Notes under the pieces: generated by a model | What the model was told of the DNA's origin: nothing | The model's database searches: none | What the model saw: the letters and a program-made list of their open reading frames with translations, nothing else | Part shown: piece by piece, positions 31,984 to 40,329 of the stretch | Position numbering within the stretch: position 1 is the first letter of the stretch | Layout of the letters: every line of letters begins with the position of its first letter | Translations under genes and position numbers: made by a program | NCBI RefSeq assembly: GCF_024462775.1 | Contig: NZ_JANGCE010000024.1 | Span: forward strand, 1 to 59,530 | Source: Butyricicoccus faecihominis | GTDB lineage: Bacteria; Bacillota; Clostridia; Oscillospirales; Butyricicoccaceae | Length of the DNA: 59,530 bases | Direction of reading: 5' to 3'

Positions 31984-33075
31984 TTACGGGTCCTTTTTAT
32001 CCTCGTATTTTTTAGCCAAATCCTCGATATCCTGATCGCCGAACTTCTCGAGCGGCGTTTTCAGGATCTCCTCGGCCCGCTTTTGCTCGCGCTCGCGCGC
32101 TTCGCGCATCTTCTTGCCCCACAGGTACAGCAGCACCGCCACGATCACCACCGCCAGACACACGGCCACAACCGGCAGCGGGGATTTCTGCACGGTCATG
32201 ATGCGCTCGCCCGTTTTTTCAAAAACAAGGCTGAACATGCGATCTTCATCGCCCTGCGGAATATCTGAATAATAGTAGCGGTCCATGTAGTCGGCCAGAA
32301 TGCCGATGGCTTCATCGTCCAAAACAGATTTGGCCTGCGCGCCAATGGTATAGCCGCAGTTGTACGAGCCCCTGTCGTCGTCAGCGAAGACGAGCAGGAA
32401 ATGCGCCGTATCGGTGAACAGCTCATCGTATAGTTTTTTAGAGCGCTCCGTCAGGCTGGCGACCGTTGCGCCGGAATCGGCTGGCAGAATGTACAAATAG
32501 GGCTGTATGCCGGTCTTCTCATAGAAGGCCTTCATCCCGCTTTCCAGCTCGCGCCCGTTTCTGATCCACCCGGCTTCATCGGTATAATAGCCGGTCTCCT
32601 GCACCGCGCCCGCAGGAAGCGGTTCGCGTGCGACTGTACTTTTGGCGATATCACTGCCGCCGCCACCCGTGCCGCGCATAAAAAATCCAATGACCATGAA
32701 CAGCACGATGACCGCAATGAAAATGCCGACCGCCGTACCGCAGCCGGGGCCACAACCGTTGCCGCCGGTGCCATTGTTGTTCTGGTTTCCTCCGCCGCCA
32801 CCGCCGCCCTCATAGCGGCGGGAGTTGTTGACAAAGATCGGTCCTGTACGGATGCCGCCAAAGCCGCCGTATCCGCCGGTAGAGCGGCCGCCCGTGGACC
32901 TGCCGCCGCCCGATCGGCCGCCGCCGGAAAAACCACCGCCAAAGCCGCCGCCGGAACGGCCCCCGCCAGAGAAACCGCCGGAACGGCCCCCGCCCGAAAA
33001 GCCCCCCGAGCGTCCGCCGCCCGAAAAACCGCCGCCGGAATGGCCGCCACCGCCGCCTCCGCCTGATCTGCCCAT
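31984..33075 (-). CDS. Glycine-rich membrane protein with TPM-like extracellular domain
   Basis: A 363-residue protein. Residues 1-110 are very Gly/Ser/Arg-rich with repeated GGGFSGGGRSGG-type units. A transmembrane helix (about 115-137, VGIFIAVIVLFMVIGFF) precedes a soluble domain (about 150-300, ESGMKAFYEKTGIQPYLYILP, FTDTAHFLLVFADDDRG) that resembles TPM-type domains. A second helix (about 305-325) leads to a charged cytoplasmic tail. With pspA directly downstream and a CBS protein upstream it forms a likely envelope-stress operon. GGGGG lies before the ATG. Codon repeats in the glycine region look like, but are not, a CRISPR array. Confidence 0.78.
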   Translation of the reverse strand: MGRSGGGGGGGHSGGGFSGGGRSGGFSGGGRSGGFSGGGRSGGGFGGGFSGGGRSGGGRSTGGRSTGGYGGFGGIRTGPIFVNNSRRYEGGGGGGGNQNNNGTGGNGCGPGCGTAVGIFIAVIVLFMVIGFFMRGTGGGGSDIAKSTVAREPLPAGAVQETGYYTDEAGWIRNGRELESGMKAFYEKTGIQPYLYILPADSGATVASLTERSKKLYDELFTDTAHFLLVFADDDRGSYNCGYTIGAQAKSVLDDEAIGILADYMDRYYYSDIPQGDEDRMFSLVFEKTGERIMTVQKSPLPVVAVCLAVVIVAVLLYLWGKKMREAREREQKRAEEILKTPLEKFGDQDIEDLAKKYEDKKDP

Positions 33076-33102
33076 TGTTTTATCCCCCTAAGTATTGGAT
33101 GA

Positions 33103-33495
33103 TTACTTTTTCTGCCCGCGCAGATATTGCAGCACATCGTGCCGGGTGACGATACCGCTGAACATACCGCGACCATCCGCGACGGGTACAAAGTTCTGCT
33201 CGGTCACCAGATCGACCAGATCCTCCATGCGCGCGTCGATGCTGACGGTGCGGTGGCATACGCGCCTTTCGATCTGCCCGACGGTGATCTGGTCGAGCTC
33301 CTCCGGGGTAAAGTGCAGGACCGCGCGAAGGAAATCCCCTTCGTTGATCGTGCCCACGTATAGCCCCTTGTGATCAATCACGGGGATCGCGGTAAAGCCG
33401 CTTTCCAGCATATCCGTCATGGCCTGCCGCACGGTGCAGTCCTCAAATAAGTACGAGACCTCGCCCTTGGGCTTGAGGAAAAAGGAAATGTTCAT
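33103..33495 (-). CDS. CBS-domain protein
   Basis: A 130-residue protein with two CBS motifs: the first around FEDCTVRQAMTDMLESGFTAIPVID, the second around RRVCHRTVSIDARMEDLVDLV ending VPVADGRGMFSGIVTRHDVL. CBS pairs bind adenine nucleotides (AMP, ATP, c-di-AMP) and sense energy or second messengers. I use the ATG at 33495, giving the family-like start MNISFFLKPKGEV; a GTG at 33510 is also possible. It is first in a probable operon with the glycine-rich membrane protein and pspA. Confidence 0.85.
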   Translation of the reverse strand: MNISFFLKPKGEVSYLFEDCTVRQAMTDMLESGFTAIPVIDHKGLYVGTINEGDFLRAVLHFTPEELDQITVGQIERRVCHRTVSIDARMEDLVDLVTEQNFVPVADGRGMFSGIVTRHDVLQYLRGQKK

Positions 33496-33553
33496 TGACG
33501 AAACCACCACTTTCCTGAATACAGGTATTCTATTCTATTTATAACCTTTTATC

Positions 33554-33582
33554 ATTGTACGACAGCGAAGCAAAAGGGTCAA
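33554..33582 (-). promoter_or_regulatory. SigA promoter of the CBS gene
   Basis: Minus strand: TTGACC (33577-33582), 17 bases, TACAAT (33554-33559), about 50 bases before the start codon. Confidence 0.75.
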
Positions 33583-33667
33583 TCGTTTCCCGGCAAGATT
33601 GATAGTTTATTTACAATTCACCGTCCGTTTCTTGGGCAAGGTGCCGCTAAAAAAATTTCCTGTACGC

Positions 33668-33696
33668 TTGACCTTTTCCCTTTTAACTGCTAAAAT
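33668..33696 (+). promoter_or_regulatory. SigA promoter of the substrate-binding protein gene
   Basis: TTGACC (33668-33673), a 17-base spacer and TAAAAT (33691-33696). GAACC-GGAA-GGTTC (33708-33721) follows near the start point. No T-box is seen. Confidence 0.75.
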
Positions 33697-33757
33697 GTAA
33701 AAGTCAGAACCGGAAGGTTCGATCACAAAGCATTTTTGCAAGGAAAGGGTTTTTGAC

Positions 33758-34777
33758 ATGAAGAAAAGATTTCTGGCTGCCCTGATGTGCGGCGCCATGG
33801 CGCTCAGCCTCACCGCCTGCGGCTCCGGCGGCGACCAACCGAAGGCTGACGACGCGAATCCCCCTGCCGAAGGGCAGACGACCGGCGGCAAATCCTTTAA
33901 CATCGGTATTTGCCAGCTTTTGCAGCATGATGCGCTCGATGCCGCCACCAAGGGTTTTCAGGATAAGCTGACCGAGCTGGCTCAGGCCGATGGCAATGAA
34001 GTAAAGTTCGATTACAAAAACGCTTCAAACGACGTGCCGACCTGCTCGACCATTATCAACGGGTTTGTATCCTCCAACGTGGACCTGATCCTTGCCAACG
34101 CGTCTCCGGCGCTGTCGGCGGCGGCCTCGGCGACAGATACGATCCCGATCCTCGGCACCTCAATCACGGATTACGGCACGGCCCTTGATATGGACTGGAC
34201 GGGCACCAGCGGCCGCAACATCTCCGGTACCGCCGACCTGGCTCCGTTGGACGAGCAGGCCGCTATGCTGCACGAGCTGTTCCCGGACGCTAAGAATGTC
34301 GGCTTACTGTACTGTTCGAGCGAAGCCAACTCCGCCTACCAGATCAGCGTCATCCAGCCGATTCTGGAGGAAATGGGCTACACGTGCACCGTTTACACGT
34401 TCTCTGATTCGAACGATCTCGCTTCGGTCGCAACGAATATGGTAAGCGCCAGCGATGTGATCTATGTGCCGACCGATAATACGGTTGCCGGCAATACGGA
34501 GATCATCAAAAACATCACGCTTCCGGCCAAGGTTCCGGTCGTCGCCGGCGAAGAAGGCATTTGCAAGGGTTGCGGCGTCGCTACGCTGTCGATCAGCTAT
34601 GACGAGCTGGGCCGTGTAACCGGTGAGATGGCCTACGATATCCTCGTAAATGGCGCTGATATCTCTACTATGGAAGTAAAATTCAGCCCTACCTTTACGA
34701 AAAAGTATAACAAGGCGATCTGCGACGAGTTGGGCATCACCATTCCGGACGGCTACGAGCCCACAGAAGAAGCCTGA
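33758..34777 (+). CDS. ABC transporter substrate-binding lipoprotein (TrpX-like family)
   Basis: A 339-residue exported protein. The signal peptide ends in the lipobox LTACGS (Cys about 21), followed by an acidic/Gly linker. Then come FNIGICQLLQHDALDAATKGFQDKL, DLILANASPALSAAAS, NVGLLYCSSEANS and the C-terminal DELGRVTGEMAYDIL, the pattern of the ABC_sub_bind (TrpX/YtpA-like) family that binds amino acids or nucleosides. AAGGAAAGG is upstream. The permease and ATPase follow after a strong terminator, so the binding protein may be made in excess. Confidence 0.88.
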   Translation: MKKRFLAALMCGAMALSLTACGSGGDQPKADDANPPAEGQTTGGKSFNIGICQLLQHDALDAATKGFQDKLTELAQADGNEVKFDYKNASNDVPTCSTIINGFVSSNVDLILANASPALSAAASATDTIPILGTSITDYGTALDMDWTGTSGRNISGTADLAPLDEQAAMLHELFPDAKNVGLLYCSSEANSAYQISVIQPILEEMGYTCTVYTFSDSNDLASVATNMVSASDVIYVPTDNTVAGNTEIIKNITLPAKVPVVAGEEGICKGCGVATLSISYDELGRVTGEMAYDILVNGADISTMEVKFSPTFTKKYNKAICDELGITIPDGYEPTEEA

Positions 34778-34808
34778 TCCCCGCGGTCCCTTCAATTACC
34801 GACGAATG

Positions 34809-34850
34809 AAAAAAGAGTGGAAAAGGGCTTCCCTTTTCCACTCTTTTTCG
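34809..34850 (+). terminator. Terminator between binding-protein and permease genes
   Basis: AAAAAAGAGTGGAAAAGGG-CTT-CCCTTTTCCACTCTTTTT: a 19-bp stem and T run. It would leave only partial read-through to the permease. Confidence 0.88.
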
Positions 34851-34896
34851 TTATAATTAAAATATCTGTACGCATTTAACAATACCGTTTGGGGGA

Positions 34897-35811
34897 ATGA
34901 AAGTGAATGTTCTCAACCTGCTCAATGCACTGCCGGGCGCGGTTGCTCAGGGCCTGATCTGGGGCATCATGGCTATCGGCGTATTCATTACGTACAAGGT
35001 GCTCGATGTGGCCGACCTGACCGTGGACGGCTCGATCACCACGGGCGGCGCAACCTGCATTATGCTTATGTTCGCGGGCTTTCCCGTATGGGCGGCTATG
35101 CTCGGTGCATTTTTGGCCGGCCTGATTGCCGGCTGTATCACTGGTCTTTTGCACACGTTTATGGGTATTCCCGCGCTTCTTGCCGGCATATTGACCCAAC
35201 TTTCGCTTTACTCGATTAATTTGCGGATCCTAGGGGCCGCAAACAAGGCGATCAGCGTTGATAAATATCCGCTGATCGTGTCGCTCCGCTACATCACCCA
35301 GTCTATTCTGGTGGTAACCGTGTTTGTTGTTGTGATCATCGCACTGCTTTACTGGTTCTTCGGCACGGCGCTTGGCTGCTCAATCCGCGCTACGGGCGCC
35401 AATCCCAACATGAGCCGCGCACAGGGCATTAATGTTAACCACAACAAGGTATTTGGCCTGATGGTCTCCAACGGTCTGGTTGCGCTCGCAGGTTCTTTGC
35501 TTGCTCAGTACTCTGGCTTTGCCGATGTTAAAATGGGCACAGGCGCGATCGTAATTGGACTAGCCGCCGTTATTATCGGCGATGTTATTTTTGGCAGAAT
35601 ATTTCGCAACTTTGCTCTCAAACTGCTCAGTGTCGTTTTCGGCGCTATCATATACTATCTGGTCATTCAAATCGTTCTGTGGCTGGGCCTGAACGCGGAT
35701 GATTTGAAGTTGTTGTCCGCGCTGGTCGTCGCGATATTCCTTGCTATCCCTTACTGGAAGGGCAAATATTTCAGCAAGGCCGCAAAGAAGGGGGACAAGA
35801 CCGATGCTTGA
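34897..35811 (+). CDS. ABC transporter permease (BPD_transp_2/TrpY-like family)
   Basis: A 304-residue membrane protein with about eight to nine hydrophobic helices. The TVDGSITTGGATCIM start, the GLLHTFMGIPALLAGILTQLSLY block and ATGANPNMSRAQGINVNHNK are typical of the branched-chain/TrpY-type permease family. GGGGG stands 6 bases before the ATG. The stop overlaps the ATPase start by 8 bases. Confidence 0.88.
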   Translation: MKVNVLNLLNALPGAVAQGLIWGIMAIGVFITYKVLDVADLTVDGSITTGGATCIMLMFAGFPVWAAMLGAFLAGLIAGCITGLLHTFMGIPALLAGILTQLSLYSINLRILGAANKAISVDKYPLIVSLRYITQSILVVTVFVVVIIALLYWFFGTALGCSIRATGANPNMSRAQGINVNHNKVFGLMVSNGLVALAGSLLAQYSGFADVKMGTGAIVIGLAAVIIGDVIFGRIFRNFALKLLSVVFGAIIYYLVIQIVLWLGLNADDLKLLSALVVAIFLAIPYWKGKYFSKAAKKGDKTDA

Positions 35812-36583
35812 GCTGCAAAATATTCATAAAACCTTTAACGCAGGTACAATTAATGAAAAGAAGGCGATCGACGGCCTGAACCTGACGCTCCAGCCCGGTG
35901 ATTTTGTCACGGTGATCGGCGGCAACGGCGCGGGCAAGTCCACCATCCTGAACCTGATCGCGGGCGTGTTCCCGGTCGATCAGGGACTGATCCGCCTAAA
36001 CGGGTTTAATCTCACCGGCCTGCCCGAGCACAAGCGCGCGCGCCATTTGGGCCGTGTGTTTCAGGACCCCATGATGGGCACGGCGGCCACCATGGGCATC
36101 GAAGAAAATCTGGCGCTCGCCTACCGGCGCGGCAAACGCCGCGGTCTGGGCAGCGGCATTTCAAACGCAGAGCGCGAAATTTATCGTGAAAAACTGGCTA
36201 CGCTGGGCCTTGGTCTGGAGGACCGTTTGACCAGCAAGGTCGGCCTGCTCTCCGGCGGCCAGCGGCAAGCGCTGACCCTGCTGATGGCGACGCTGCAAAA
36301 GCCCGACCTGCTGCTGCTGGACGAACACACCGCCGCGCTCGACCCCAAGACCGCCGACAAGGTCTTGCAGCTAACCGACGAGATCGTCGCGCGCGACCAG
36401 CTCACCACCTTAATGGTCACGCACAACATGAAAAACGCCATCCAGTACGGTAACCGCCTGATCATGATGGACGCCGGCCGCGTCGTCGTGGACATTGCGG
36501 GCGAGGAAAAGAAAAACCTTTCCGTACGCGATCTGCTGGAAAAGTTCAATATCGAAAACGACCGCATGCTTTTAAGCGAATAA
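35804..36583 (+). CDS. ABC transporter ATP-binding protein (TrpZ-like)
   Basis: A 259-residue ATPase with Walker A GGNGAGKST (about 43-51), the Q-loop GRVFQDPMMGTA, the signature LLSGGQRQAL, Walker B LLLLDEHTAALDP and the switch His in MVTHNM. It energises the preceding permease. The start overlaps the permease stop by 8 bases. Members of this family are often linked to tryptophan or nucleoside transport, but no biosynthesis gene adjoins it here to fix the substrate. Confidence 0.9.
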   Translation: MLELQNIHKTFNAGTINEKKAIDGLNLTLQPGDFVTVIGGNGAGKSTILNLIAGVFPVDQGLIRLNGFNLTGLPEHKRARHLGRVFQDPMMGTAATMGIEENLALAYRRGKRRGLGSGISNAEREIYREKLATLGLGLEDRLTSKVGLLSGGQRQALTLLMATLQKPDLLLLDEHTAALDPKTADKVLQLTDEIVARDQLTTLMVTHNMKNAIQYGNRLIMMDAGRVVVDIAGEEKKNLSVRDLLEKFNIENDRMLLSE

Positions 36584-36599
36584 CGCAACACTCCCCCTG

Positions 36600-36666
36600 A
36601 ACGGCGCGCTTCGGCGCGTGGAGGTTCTTTGACAAACTGCAACGGCGCGCTTCGGCGCGCCGTTTT
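36600..36666 (-). terminator. Duplicated hairpin and terminator after the ABC operon
   Basis: ACGGCGCGCTTCGGCGCG occurs at 36601-36618 and again at 36642-36659, where it continues GCCGTTTTA to make a stem CGGCGCGC-TTC-GGCGCGCCG. The second copy is a plausible plus-strand terminator and overlaps the convergent recombinase stop. Confidence 0.7.
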
Positions 36667-37534
36667 AATGTTCCGTTTCCCTTTCTCTGTTTTCCAGTTC
36701 CCGCCTTTCTATCACCAGACCGAGCGCGTTGACGCGTTTTTCCTGTTCCTCGCCGCTGGTCGCGGTGTAGATACGGGTGGTATCGACCGAGCTGTGGCCG
36801 AGAAGATCGGCCAAATGCGCCAAATCGCGATCCGTATCGTAATAGGTGCGTGCAAACAGGTGACGCAAGTTGTGCGGGAACACCTTATGCGGGTCGACGC
36901 CCGCCGAACGGCACAGACGCTTCATCGTGTTCCAGATATTCGATCGATCCATCGGCAGGCCATACCGTGTGATAAACACCGGGCCGCCCGTTAAGTGCTT
37001 GCTCTCCGCGTAACGCAGCAGCGCGCCGCACAGGCTGCTGGGCAGGAATACCACGCGCGTTTTACCCTTGAGCCTAACGGAGGCGCGCCCTGCGCGCGCC
37101 GCTTCCACGGTGATGTAGCGAAGTTCGGATATGCGAATGCCGGTAGCCCCGAGCGTTTGCAGCAGCAGGTATACCCTACTGTTCCGGCGACCTGATGCAA
37201 CGTACAGCAGGCGCAGGTAGTCCTTTCGCGTCAGCTCGCGGTCGGGCGGTAAAAACGCTTTGCGCTGCGTCTTGAGCGGCCGCACGCGGCAGTCGTGCCG
37301 CTCCATAAACGCCAGCAGGCCGTTTACCGCCGCCAGCATGGAATTGACGCTGGAGGCCGCGTATCTCGCGGTCAGGGTTTCCTTATAGGCGACGACCGCC
37401 GTTTTGTCCAGCTGCCGGTCTCCCATGAACGCCACAAAGCTGCACAGGTCGCGCCGGTATTTGGAGAGCGTCGCGGCGCTTCGCTCCGCCGCCGCCAATT
37501 TCTCAAGGTATGCTTCGATCTGTTCCGTTAACAT
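36665..37534 (-). CDS. Tyrosine recombinase/integrase, XerC/D-like
   Basis: A 289-residue recombinase: a SAM-like N-terminal DNA-binding domain (about 1-90) and the catalytic domain with Arg134 (GIRISELRY), Lys156 (VRLKGKTRVV), His221 and Arg224 (HNLRHLFAR), His247 (LLGHSSVDT) and Tyr256 (RIYT). All catalytic residues are present. I start at the ATG at 37534, with GGAGG 9 bases upstream. It stands alone with no phage or transposon partner genes or obvious attachment site. It may be a chromosome-dimer resolution paralogue, a phase-variation switch, or a relic. Confidence 0.9.
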   Translation of the reverse strand: MLTEQIEAYLEKLAAAERSAATLSKYRRDLCSFVAFMGDRQLDKTAVVAYKETLTARYAASSVNSMLAAVNGLLAFMERHDCRVRPLKTQRKAFLPPDRELTRKDYLRLLYVASGRRNSRVYLLLQTLGATGIRISELRYITVEAARAGRASVRLKGKTRVVFLPSSLCGALLRYAESKHLTGGPVFITRYGLPMDRSNIWNTMKRLCRSAGVDPHKVFPHNLRHLFARTYYDTDRDLAHLADLLGHSSVDTTRIYTATSGEEQEKRVNALGLVIERRELENRERETEH

Positions 37535-37658
37535 GATTTTATTCCTCCGATGCATCTCTATTGTCGGCCAGCACAATACGCCGCTCAATCAACATAGCAC
37601 CGGATAGGCTATAAATGCAACCGCTTTGCATGTATTTCTTTCTTATAATGCGAAAAAA

Positions 37659-37696
37659 ACCACCCTTGGAAAGAACATTTTTCCAAGGGTGGTTCT
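37659..37696 (-). terminator. Bidirectional terminator after the SLH gene
   Basis: AACCACCCTTGGAAA-GAACAT-TTTTCCAAGGGTGGTT. On the minus strand the stem is followed by TTTTTTCG, just past the stop of the SLH gene. Confidence 0.88.
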
Positions 37697-37707
37697 TATT
37701 TGATGGT

Positions 37708-40281
37708 TTACTTCAAAATTACGCGTTCGCGCACCGTGCCATTGACGATTAGCGGCAAGGTCTGCATGGTGTAGCCGCTGCACGTAACCTGCGCGGTATA
37801 GTTGGCCCGCTTGACGGTAAACGCGGCCAAACCGTCCGCACCGGTGGTAACGCTCTTACCGCCGATGGTGACGACCGCGCCCGAAAGCTTGGCGCCGGTG
37901 GTATCCGTTACCGTTATCTCGACCGTTTCCAGTATTTCACCGGTCAGCTTAACGGTACGGCCCGAAGAAACACTCAGCGTCTGGCTGATCGGGTTGGTAA
38001 AGCGGCTGTCCGAAGCGGCCAGCGTATAGGAACCGCGCTTGACATAAACGGTCGCCTTGCCGTCCTTATCTGTGGTGGCGTTCTGGGCGGGCGTGCCCTT
38101 CTCGGTCTCGGTCGGCGTAAAGGAAACGACCACGCCTTCGATCGGCAGGCCCAAATCGTCAACGACCTGCGCGGTCAGCGCAAAGGTGGTGACGAAGTTG
38201 ACGCGCAGCGTCGGATTTTTGCCCTTTGTCATGACAAAGGTAAAATCGGCGTAATTGGCGTTATTCTCCGCGAAATCCGAAACGGCCGACCGGTTGATCT
38301 TGACCGTGGAGCCGTTCACCACGTACTGCCAATCCTCTTCCAGCGTTTTGCCGTTGCAGCGGATGTACTTGAGTTCAGCGTCGTCCGCCGGTACGAGCGA
38401 TACGGTCAGATCGGCATAGCCGCCCGACTGGGTGTTCGCGTCAAAATCCGCCTCGGCAGGCGAAACCGTGTTGACCGGCGAGGTGTCGGTCACCTCCAAC
38501 GTGCAGGAGTGCGTCGCACCGCGGCTGGGCACAAAGCTGATCGTATACGAGCCGGTATTCTTTTTATCCAGCAGCTCGTGCTTGAACGTCACAAGGCCGC
38601 TAGCGCCGTCGTACACATAATCGGTACCGCGTTCCAGCACGGTGCTCCCAATCTTGACGCTCGACAGCGTGGTGCCCGTGGGCAGCGTAACGGTAACGGA
38701 CAGCTCGGTATGGTTGGCCGAACCATCATACTTATCATAGGTAATCTTGGACGGACTGACCGCGGTGAGCGCGGAGTCCACGGTAGAGATCAGGATCGCG
38801 CCCTTGCTGCCGTCGCGGAAGATCAGATCCATCGAAAAGGTGCCGGCCTTGAGCGTGGTCAGGTATTTCTTGTACACGCGGATGCCGTTCTTATCGGTAA
38901 GCAGGTTGTAGTCGGTGCCTTGGCTAAGCGTCTTGCCGTCGCACTCGACGCGCTGCAAATCGTTTTTGTCCGCGCCAAAGGAAAAGTCATAGGAGTGCGC
39001 CAGCGTATCGGTATTGTTGATATCGAACGAGAAGGTGCCCGGCGATACCGTAACGCCGTTCGAGGAAGAAACCGACTCGCCCGCGATCGTCGCGGTCACG
39101 CCGCTCATCAGCTCATAGCTGCCGGGCTTCATCAGCAGTTCGCAGCCGGACGCGTTCAGAACCGCCTTCTGGATCGAGCCGCCGCCGGTGACGGCGGTCT
39201 TGGCGTTGCAGGTCAAGGTATTGATCTCGGTGCTGCCAGTCGTGAGCAGGGAAGCCTGCTTTTCCACATTGATGTCCCACACCTGCGCGTCCAGCGTCAG
39301 CGAAAGGTTTTCGCCGTCGAGCGTCAGGTCGGACAGGCCGCCCGCGCTCACATCGAGCCCGCTCTCCCGCAGCGTGCTGGAAGAAAGCACCTCGGTCTTG
39401 CCGATATTGGTGTTGCCCGTGCAGGTGATCTGCGGCGTGATGCCGCGCGGATTTTTCACGACCATGCGGGCGGCGGATACGCCGTCCATCGTGACGTCGC
39501 CGCCGGAAACGATGATATCCCCTTCCACCTTGACGTTGCGCAGGTTGACTGTGCCGGTCGTCACGCCTTCGGTGATGTAAAGGTTGCCTTCCACGGTCGC
39601 GTCCGAAAGAGTGCCCGCGGCCGAGATGGAAACATTCTTGGTGTCGTCCGCAAAATCGGACTCGGTCAGCGTGCCGTTTGCCGTGTGCAGCGAGGAGCCC
39701 ATGAAGAAATAAAGAATCTTGGCGATCTCGCCGCGCGTTACTGCGCGCTGCGGCATAAACGAGCCGTCCGTATAGCCGTTGATATAGCCCTTATCGACCG
39801 CTTCGGCCACATAGCTGACCGCATATTTGCTGATCTTGGCCTTATCGGTGAACGACATGGAGGCGGCGGTGCCCGTGGGCGTGTACTTATGCAGACGGCC
39901 CAAAATAGTCGCGGCCTGCTCGCGCGTCAGCGTGCCGGTCGGGTCCATTTTATCATCGCCCACGCCGTTGATGTAACCGTATTCCACCGCGGTCTGCACG
40001 GTGGAATAGTAGGTGTCCGAACTTTTTACATCGGTAAAGCTGATCTGTGCTTTTTCCGTAAAGCCGAACGCCCGGTTGATATAGCGCATGAATTCCCAGC
40101 GCATGATCGCCTGATCGGGCTTGTACGTCCCATCAGAGGCCGGGTTAATGACGCCCTGCTTATTGAGCGCGGTAATATAGGTTCTGGACCAGTGCTTATC
40201 GATATCGCTTGCCGCAAAGGCGGCGGGGATCGATACGAGCAGCATGGCTGCCGCAAGGACGGCGGACAAAAATCTTTTCAC
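37708..40281 (-). CDS. S-layer homology (SLH) domain surface protein
   Basis: An 857-residue secreted protein. A signal peptide (VKRFLSAVLAAAMLLVSIPAAFAA) is followed by three SLH repeats (about 25-195; for example ITALNKQGVINP, AVEYGYINGVGDD, AVDKGYINGYTDG) that anchor it to the cell-wall polymer. A beta-rich region with repeated short strands (about 205-390) comes next, then three X2/Ig-like modules (about 425-700, each with a core like LTLKAGTFSMDL or YTISFVPS). Two carboxypeptidase-regulatory-like beta sandwiches follow to the end. It starts at GTG with GAGGTG upstream. It lies after ricT on the same strand. The extracellular ligand is unknown. Confidence 0.85.
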   Translation of the reverse strand: MKRFLSAVLAAAMLLVSIPAAFAASDIDKHWSRTYITALNKQGVINPASDGTYKPDQAIMRWEFMRYINRAFGFTEKAQISFTDVKSSDTYYSTVQTAVEYGYINGVGDDKMDPTGTLTREQAATILGRLHKYTPTGTAASMSFTDKAKISKYAVSYVAEAVDKGYINGYTDGSFMPQRAVTRGEIAKILYFFMGSSLHTANGTLTESDFADDTKNVSISAAGTLSDATVEGNLYITEGVTTGTVNLRNVKVEGDIIVSGGDVTMDGVSAARMVVKNPRGITPQITCTGNTNIGKTEVLSSSTLRESGLDVSAGGLSDLTLDGENLSLTLDAQVWDINVEKQASLLTTGSTEINTLTCNAKTAVTGGGSIQKAVLNASGCELLMKPGSYELMSGVTATIAGESVSSSNGVTVSPGTFSFDINNTDTLAHSYDFSFGADKNDLQRVECDGKTLSQGTDYNLLTDKNGIRVYKKYLTTLKAGTFSMDLIFRDGSKGAILISTVDSALTAVSPSKITYDKYDGSANHTELSVTVTLPTGTTLSSVKIGSTVLERGTDYVYDGASGLVTFKHELLDKKNTGSYTISFVPSRGATHSCTLEVTDTSPVNTVSPAEADFDANTQSGGYADLTVSLVPADDAELKYIRCNGKTLEEDWQYVVNGSTVKINRSAVSDFAENNANYADFTFVMTKGKNPTLRVNFVTTFALTAQVVDDLGLPIEGVVVSFTPTETEKGTPAQNATTDKDGKATVYVKRGSYTLAASDSRFTNPISQTLSVSSGRTVKLTGEILETVEITVTDTTGAKLSGAVVTIGGKSVTTGADGLAAFTVKRANYTAQVTCSGYTMQTLPLIVNGTVRERVILK

Positions 40282-40329
40282 AGCTTTCACCTCTTTGGTT
40301 TTATGGGGATAAAGCACATTCGCTTCCCT

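Noticed and set aside
32825-33091. Regular repeats resembling a CRISPR array or a Pro-rich protein
   Set aside because: They are the Gly/Ser/Arg codon repeats of the glycine-rich membrane protein read on the other strand; spacers are not unique and the period is irregular.
33601-33757. T-box or amino-acid riboswitch before the TrpX-like gene
   Set aside because: The leader after the promoter is only about 55 bases with a small hairpin, too short for a T-box, and no conserved T-box sequence is seen.
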